NCBI GenBank assembly: GCA_948467735.1
Contig: CAOKFN010000016.1
Span: 1-64,000, forward strand
Source of the DNA: an uncultured bacterium
GTDB taxonomy: Bacteria; Bacillota; Clostridia; Lachnospirales; Lachnospiraceae
Direction of reading: 5' to 3'
DNA length: 64,000 nt
Below are positions 59,297-64,000 of this stretch, in pieces. Position 1 is the stretch's first letter, and each line of letters starts with the position of its first letter. The notes under the pieces were generated by a model. The model was given only the letters and a program-made list of their open reading frames with translations. It ran no database searches and was not told where the DNA came from. The position numbers and the translations under genes were made by a program.

Positions 59297-59420
59297 TGTT
59301 TCTACCTCTCTTCTTTTAAAAATTTATTTTAAATATTCAACCATTGCTCAAGGCCCTGCTGCAAAATATGTATGGTTCATACCCAGTAAGGAACTGCCCT
59401 CTTTTATCACTCTGCCTCCC

Positions 59421-60251
59421 TCAAAATCCTGCGGCCGCCCCAAACATATATGATACGCATGCATACAAGGCAATTCCCAATACCACTGCCAAGGTTCCCA
59501 GCTGATAAAAAGTAATGCTTCTCTCCAAAGAGCCCTTTTTTCTTTCCAGCACCGTCTGTTCCATATCTTTGATTTGCTCTCCGATATCCCCTAAAAGTTC
59601 CACTGCCTGACCGGACTCAAGCGCCTGTAGAATGGTAATACAGAGAGAGTCCACATATCGATTATCAAATTTACTCTGAAACTTATCAAGAGCTTCATAG
59701 ACATCGGCTTTCATGACAATATCTCCCGCCAGCTCCAGCAATGCGCTTCTAAGCCGCTTTTCCTGCACGCTTCCATAGCACTCCGCCAGAGAGTCCATCA
59801 TATAAACCCCTGCACGAATTTGAATCTCAAGCGCATGATATACCAGCTTCAGCTCCGGAAGCATTCTTTCATTGTCCTTGGCATTCAGGTACAGCAAAAG
59901 CCACGACGGAAGACAGAAGAGGAACACAAAGGCTGTCAATCCATATTCCCAAGACAGCGGCGCCAGTACCACCATGCCCAATGCCGCCAGAATAAATTTG
60001 ACGGCAAGAAATTTATCCACTGTCATTTTCCGGCCATAATGGAACGCTCCTCCATTTTGTACAAACCACTTTTCCTTCTTTTGATACCAGCAGCTGTTCT
60101 GCTGCTTTTCCCTCAAAAGCCCTGACAGCTCCTGATACGCCGCCAAGAGCTTCTGCTGGGGATGATATTCTCCATACAGCGCCTGAACCAGCAGGAACGA
60201 CAAAACCGCACTGCATACCGGCAGCAGTTTCAATCCGTAAATTATCGCCAC
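59421..60251 (-). CDS. TadC-like pilus inner-membrane protein (GTG start)
   Basis: Protein of 276 aa in the T2SF family, a platform protein of Tad secretion. A helix near the start and two at the end (about 110-140, 240-270) surround a cytosolic helical domain containing LELKLVYHALEIQIRAG-like sequence (ELKLVYHALEIQIRAGVYM) and LCITILQALESGQAVELLGD. GTG start at 60251 follows AGGAAGCAGG. It lies 25 nt after the TadB-like gene. Confidence 0.82.
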   Translation of the reverse strand: MAIIYGLKLLPVCSAVLSFLLVQALYGEYHPQQKLLAAYQELSGLLREKQQNSCWYQKKEKWFVQNGGAFHYGRKMTVDKFLAVKFILAALGMVVLAPLSWEYGLTAFVFLFCLPSWLLLYLNAKDNERMLPELKLVYHALEIQIRAGVYMMDSLAECYGSVQEKRLRSALLELAGDIVMKADVYEALDKFQSKFDNRYVDSLCITILQALESGQAVELLGDIGEQIKDMEQTVLERKKGSLERSITFYQLGTLAVVLGIALYACVSYMFGAAAGF

Positions 60252-60276
60252 TCTTTTATACCTGCTTCCTATTATC

Positions 60277-61206
60277 TCAATAATGAACCCTGTGCATTTG
60301 TCTCCAAAAGAGGATTCCTATCGCCGCAAGCGCCGCCATTCCTATTTGTCCCGGCAGCGTGGCCGTAAACAGCCACACTATAGGCGTCTGCACCAAATAT
60401 CCCACCGCAGATAATACGACCAGCGACAGCCCCAGCAGTAACGCCATATTGATCGCCGCCTCCCGAAGCATTCCCTTCCTCTCTTGAGACAGACGCAGAT
60501 ATTCCCTTAGGCTTCTTCGGCTTCCCGCCACCAGCATTGTAAAGTCCGCACAATAACGGAGACTGATTTCCATATTTCTTGCCAGCTCCTTGAACTTGGG
60601 ATGCTCAATCTTCTCCGCCATGGATAACAGCGCCAATCCGGCGTCTCCCGTGGTCTGCGCCTCGTAATAGCAGGCGTCCAGCACACTTTTGATAGGCTCC
60701 TCCATGTATCTGCTCACCTGATGAAATATGCTCGTGACTTCTCCTGCCGTAATACTGTAATTTCCCAAGAAATCCAAAAGCTTCATCAAATGTTCATTGA
60801 CCGCCTTCAAATTAGCCGTCCGAAAATGCCGAAGCATCACAATCTCCGCCGCCATCGGCACGGCTGCCGCCGCACATCCAACGGCAAAACCGAAAAAAGC
60901 CGAAAATATCACCATTACAAACGCCGCTGCCCCGAGATTTCCGGCAATCCAGATTTCCGCAGTCACTGACGGAAAACGCATCTTCATCCCGCTGTAACAA
61001 AGCTCCCTTTCCAGCGCAGCCCGCAATGTATTTTCCTTCTGCAGCTCCAGCAGCTGCCTTCTGCTTTCCAAGGCCCTCTGCCTTGCGGAAACATCCATAT
61101 CCCATCTGGTTCTCCGCAGCAGCTCCGCCGCACAATCCAGCAGCCGAATCTCCCGGAATAACGACCAAAAACCAAGCGCCAATATCAAAAAGACTAAAAT
61201 TTTCAC
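60277..61206 (-). CDS. TadB-like pilus inner-membrane protein (GTG start)
   Basis: Protein of 309 aa in the T2SF family. It has an N-terminal helix, a helical pair around 90-125, the cytosolic domain (NYSITAGEVTSIFHQVSRYMEEPIK, then AEKIEHPKFKELARNMEISL) and two C-terminal helices. It is the partner of the TadC-like protein. The GTG start directly abuts the TAA of the ATPase gene. Confidence 0.82.
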   Translation of the reverse strand: MKILVFLILALGFWSLFREIRLLDCAAELLRRTRWDMDVSARQRALESRRQLLELQKENTLRAALERELCYSGMKMRFPSVTAEIWIAGNLGAAAFVMVIFSAFFGFAVGCAAAAVPMAAEIVMLRHFRTANLKAVNEHLMKLLDFLGNYSITAGEVTSIFHQVSRYMEEPIKSVLDACYYEAQTTGDAGLALLSMAEKIEHPKFKELARNMEISLRYCADFTMLVAGSRRSLREYLRLSQERKGMLREAAINMALLLGLSLVVLSAVGYLVQTPIVWLFTATLPGQIGMAALAAIGILFWRQMHRVHY

Positions 61207-62277
61207 TTACAGATCCCTCCCATATATCTTTTGAAAAGATAAATTTTTCCGCTGTTCATCCCAGCCGCCGCACTCAAAAATTTCCTTTACCTGATAATTT
61301 TCCATGAACACAAGCGTCTGAAAACATTCCATCATTTTCATCAATTCATTTCTGGAATACCGGCTTTCATACATAGCGTAATCCACCAGCTTATCCGGCG
61401 CTTTATCGGCGGAAGGGGCATGAATCGTGGCCGCGCAGAGCTGGCCCGTATATGCCGCATTGATCAGATACAGCGCCTCCGCCCCTTTGATCTCGCCGAT
61501 GATAAAGAAATCCACATCCATTGTCAAACCCGCAATACTGATTTCCTCCAAACCATAGCTGACCTGCTGCTCTCCGGTTCCCGGCAGAGAATGCAGAAAC
61601 ATCATATCGGGATGATACTTTGTCGTCAGCTCGTCCGCCTGCTGCGCCACCAGAACCGCCATATCATCCGGCAGCGTCTCCTTCAGCGCATTTAAAAGCG
61701 TCGTTTTCCCGGAAGAATTTCCGCCGCAGATTAAAGTGGAACCTTGACGGAATCTTCCAACCAGCAGCTCCGCAATTTCCTTGTCCATCATATTCTGTTC
61801 TATCAGTTCTCTCATTTGGGGAAATATCTTAGGCACTTTTCGGATACACAGATATGGTTCGTTGTAGGTATTCACCAAGGGCATGGAAAGCGTAAACCTC
61901 AGAATAAAATCCGGATGGCTCTCATTGTCGGTGAATCTTTGAATGGCATTCAGATTAGAAATATTCACTTGATTTCTGGTTGCAATATAATCGATAAACT
62001 GCCGATATTCTTTGGGCGAGGAAAACGCCGTCTCCGCCGCCATTCTCTTTCCCTTTCGCTTGATGCGGATATTGTCATAGCTCACCACCCTGATATCTGA
62101 AACCGTCTTGTCATCAATCAGCACCGACAATCTGGAGTAGCCGAAAATATACTGTTCAAAGGAATCCAGCAGTTCTTTCGCCTGTTGTCCGTTCAATGGA
62201 TAGTATGCCGCTATGTGGCGTGCCGCCTCTGCCAAAAAGACGTCCTTCGCAAGCTGTCCTTTTTTCATCTGCATCAA
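61207..62277 (-). CDS. TadA/CpaF-type pilus assembly ATPase
   Basis: Cytosolic secretion ATPase powering the Tad-like system, 356 aa as given. Walker A is CGGNSSGKTTLLNAL, Walker B FFIIGEIKGAEAL, and the His box GQLCAATIHAPS. The N-terminal domain begins with KKGQLAKDVFLAEAARH. The frame remains open 27 codons further up to an ATA codon at 62358, which has GGGAGGG at ideal distance; that segment (ENGAAGDDLLQQLVEDYTTG) is protein-like, so the true start may be there or require a frameshift in an A-run. TTG at 62277 and ATG at 62274 have weak ribosome-binding sites. First gene of the operon. Confidence 0.88.
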   Translation of the reverse strand: MMQMKKGQLAKDVFLAEAARHIAAYYPLNGQQAKELLDSFEQYIFGYSRLSVLIDDKTVSDIRVVSYDNIRIKRKGKRMAAETAFSSPKEYRQFIDYIATRNQVNISNLNAIQRFTDNESHPDFILRFTLSMPLVNTYNEPYLCIRKVPKIFPQMRELIEQNMMDKEIAELLVGRFRQGSTLICGGNSSGKTTLLNALKETLPDDMAVLVAQQADELTTKYHPDMMFLHSLPGTGEQQVSYGLEEISIAGLTMDVDFFIIGEIKGAEALYLINAAYTGQLCAATIHAPSADKAPDKLVDYAMYESRYSRNELMKMMECFQTLVFMENYQVKEIFECGGWDEQRKNLSFQKIYGRDL

Positions 62278-62626
62278 TGACTGCTGTTTTCCGGTAGTAT
62301 AATCCTCTACCAGCTGCTGCAGTAAATCATCCCCTGCGGCGCCGTTTTCATTTTTTATTTTTCATCCCTCCCGCCTATACAGATACAGAATCGAAACATA
62401 ATGCACTGATATTCCGAAAACTGAATCCTAATGAAATGATAACAGTTATCCAGTACGCTCACTTTCCAAACAGCTGTTATAAAAATTGATACCTTGGCCG
62501 AATCAGGCCCGAATAAATTTGACTATCTGATAAAAGACACTCAGCCGTCGCGACTTCTCTGCTAAGTAACTAATAATCTACACCCATTGAAAGAAAATGT
62601 CAATACCCGAAATATTATTTTTTGTG

Positions 62627-62655
62627 TTGTGATTTCCGGGCATCTATGTTATAAT
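62627..62655 (+). promoter_or_regulatory. Promoter of the 36-aa membrane peptide gene
   Basis: TTGTGA (62627-62632), 17-bp spacer, TATAAT (62650-62655). The leader is about 95 nt. Confidence 0.75.
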
Positions 62656-62757
62656 AATGCATATCTTGAAATAATGAATATATAGGTAAGGCCCGAAGCG
62701 GCCGAAAGAATATGGCGTTTTATTTTAAACAGCTGCACGACAGGGAGGTTCAAGTTT

Positions 62758-62868
62758 ATGTTCATGATTTTAGCCGGCGGGTTGTTAATTGTAATTGTTG
62801 CAGTAATTATTGCAGTGGTATCCAGCGTGGTTTCGGCCGTTGCCGCAGATGCGGATGAAACCGAGTGA
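62758..62868 (+). CDS. 36-aa single-helix membrane peptide
   Basis: Short frame not flagged by length filters: MFMILAGGLLIVIVAVIIAV, then SSVVSAVAADADETE. One membrane helix is followed by an acidic tail. A strong GGGAGG lies 9 bases before the ATG, and a consensus-like promoter lies upstream, so expression is likely. Function unknown; toxin, membrane stress peptide or pilus-related regulator are all possible. It is divergent from the Tad operon and convergent with the DUF3298-like gene. Confidence 0.65.
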   Translation: MFMILAGGLLIVIVAVIIAVVSSVVSAVAADADETE

Positions 62869-63076
62869 CAAAATTCCCAAGCAATAATATATATTTCATC
62901 GCGGCGGAATATTCAGCCAGCCAAAGTCCAAGTCAAGAATTGTGTAATAATTCAATATTTGCCGTCGCTTTGACTGACTGAGACTACAGACCGCTCCACA
63001 ATTATCGCACGGATATTGTCTTCGGGCACATCGCTCAAAATAAGCTTCTGTATGAATAGATACTGACGTTCACTAT

Positions 63077-63128
63077 AATCTGCAGTGTCGGCTCACGAGC
63101 GGCAGACATTATGAGCCGACGGCAGATT
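63077..63128. other. Two-part hairpin in the convergent gap
   Basis: Arms 63087-63095 and 63112-63120 (9 bp) plus outer arms 63077-63083 and 63122-63128 (7 bp). No T-tract. The loop contains CGGCTCACGAGCGGC-like sequence that also occurs near 21503. It probably marks transcript ends for the peptide gene and the DUF3298-like gene. Confidence 0.5.
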
Positions 63129-63151
63129 GTATCCCTCATGAGTATATCCGC

Positions 63152-64000
63152 CTAATAATTGAGTCCTGTCACCCCAAGTCTTCCATCCTTTACCCCAAAA
63201 ACAATATTAGGTTTCCCCTGTGCGGGCAGGGCAAATCCGGCTCTACTGGGTGATAAATCGTCCATGTCGGCTTCCTTTATCGCCTCCGAAAGTTCCGCGG
63301 GAAAAAGCACATCCTCCCCCAAGGCGAGAAGCTCCTCCTTAGAATTTACCCGGATGCTTCCATCCTGTTTTCCCACATAGAAAGGGTAACAAGCCATCTC
63401 CGCCAATGCTTCCACGTTCCGTTCCCCGACAGTTTGTTGCATTCTCAGCGCAAAAGCGGCATAGGCTTCCTGTTCCACCGCAAAGTTATCCTCATAATAC
63501 CGTTCTTCCAAAGCCGCCTTCCCTGCCTCCATATCCGCGGCCTCTTCCTTCAATCCATTGCCCTGTTTTTTGATTTCAAACTCAACCGCACCATATGCTC
63601 CCGGGCCAATTTCATACTTCTCAAACACTATCACAGGATTTCCCTGTTCATTCAGATAAAAGCTGTCTGCTTCCGTAATTCCGGCAAAACCACCCTGCTC
63701 CTCTGTAAAAAAGGTCATTCCCTGAGCCTCTCTCTCCTTCATCTGCGCCCGGATGCTTTGATTTACGACCGTTTCATAGTCTTTCCCCAAAATGTCCTCC
63801 AATGACGCCAGACTCTTACTTTCCAAGTCCATCGTATAATATTTGACCGTGTCAAAAGCAGAAGACCAGTTTTCATTTCCCCATACCATAAAGGACAGAT
63901 AACGTTCTGTCTGCGATTTAACCTCATAACCCACTTGGATTGCTATTTTATGAGCTTCCCACTCTTCCTCCGTTCCTCCCGTATCAAGAAACGCCTGCCT
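63152..64000 (-). CDS. DUF3298/RsiV-like protein, 5' end outside the window
   Basis: C-terminal 282 residues of a longer protein; the frame is open to the right edge, so the start lies beyond 64000. Segments such as AIQVGYEVKSQTERYLSFMVWG, YYTMDLESKSLASLEDILG and YEIGPGAYGAVEFEI match the DUF3298 domain of RsiV/PdaC-type extracytoplasmic proteins. A second domain follows (about the last 110 residues, VEALAEMACYPFYVGKQDGSI). An internal GTG at 63934 is not the true start. Confidence 0.75.
   Translation of the reverse strand, partial: RQAFLDTGGTEEEWEAHKIAIQVGYEVKSQTERYLSFMVWGNENWSSAFDTVKYYTMDLESKSLASLEDILGKDYETVVNQSIRAQMKEREAQGMTFFTEEQGGFAGITEADSFYLNEQGNPVIVFEKYEIGPGAYGAVEFEIKKQGNGLKEEAADMEAGKAALEERYYEDNFAVEQEAYAAFALRMQQTVGERNVEALAEMACYPFYVGKQDGSIRVNSKEELLALGEDVLFPAELSEAIKEADMDDLSPSRAGFALPAQGKPNIVFGVKDGRLGVTGLNY

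Overview
The window looks like a chromosomal segment of a Gram-positive anaerobe of class Clostridia, most probably family Lachnospiraceae (inference). Supporting signs are the rplQ-ecfA1-ecfA2-ecfT-truA-rplM-rpsI gene order, a KOW-domain gene between map and infA, DapL-type diaminopimelate synthesis, a T-box riboswitch ahead of an aspS-gatCAB cluster, enlarged EF-G and L17 proteins, consensus sigma-A promoters with 17-bp spacers, and a Tad-like pilus operon of clostridial type. Most genes lie on the minus strand, so the operons read from right to left.

Right end (49-64 kb). A 5'-truncated DUF3298-like gene enters at the right edge. A 36-codon membrane-peptide gene lies on the plus strand. 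A Tad/Flp-like secretion and pilus operon follows: ATPase, two TadB/TadC membrane proteins, a Flp-like pilin, two TadE-like pseudopilins, a CpaB-like SAF protein and an A24 prepilin peptidase. Next come a GT2 glycosyltransferase, hisC, a DUF368 polyprenyl-phosphate transporter, a methyltransferase, hslO, nadE, dapF and dapL.

Middle (26-48 kb). A DUF6056-like membrane protein is followed by T-box-aspS-gatC-gatA-gatB, an accessory pair of membrane-anchored hypothetical genes, guaB, and the distal spc/alpha ribosomal block (adk-map-KOW-infA ... rpmJ-rpsM-rpsK-rpsD-rpoA-rplQ). Two large polytopic GT-C-like genes sit between infA and rpmJ.

Left part (1-26 kb). The block continues with a MATE exporter and a plus-strand M15 peptidase, ecfA1-ecfA2-ecfT-truA, a plus-strand cell-wall-binding protein with a large internal duplication, and rplM-rpsI. 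An accessory island with two restriction-modification systems follows, ending at a tRNA-Gln gene. Then come a CPBP protease, an acyl-ACP thioesterase and cvfB. A plus-strand two-gene RNA-repair operon (RNA ligase plus HD-Pnk end-healing enzyme) lies next to a bacteriohemerythrin. The str operon (rpsL-rpsG-fusA-tuf) closes the window.

The most notable items are the RNA-repair pair with a promoter and terminator-like hairpin far upstream; a DpnII-type system whose endonuclease appears to have lost its catalytic core in frame; a methyltransferase whose N-terminal 42 codons are intact but lack a normal start codon; a tandem repeat that copied the 3' end of rpsG; an A-B-C higher-order minisatellite between gatA and gatB; and a T-box whose specifier appears to be the Asn codon AAC. 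Family assignments rest on recognised motifs and remembered family features only; no database search was run.
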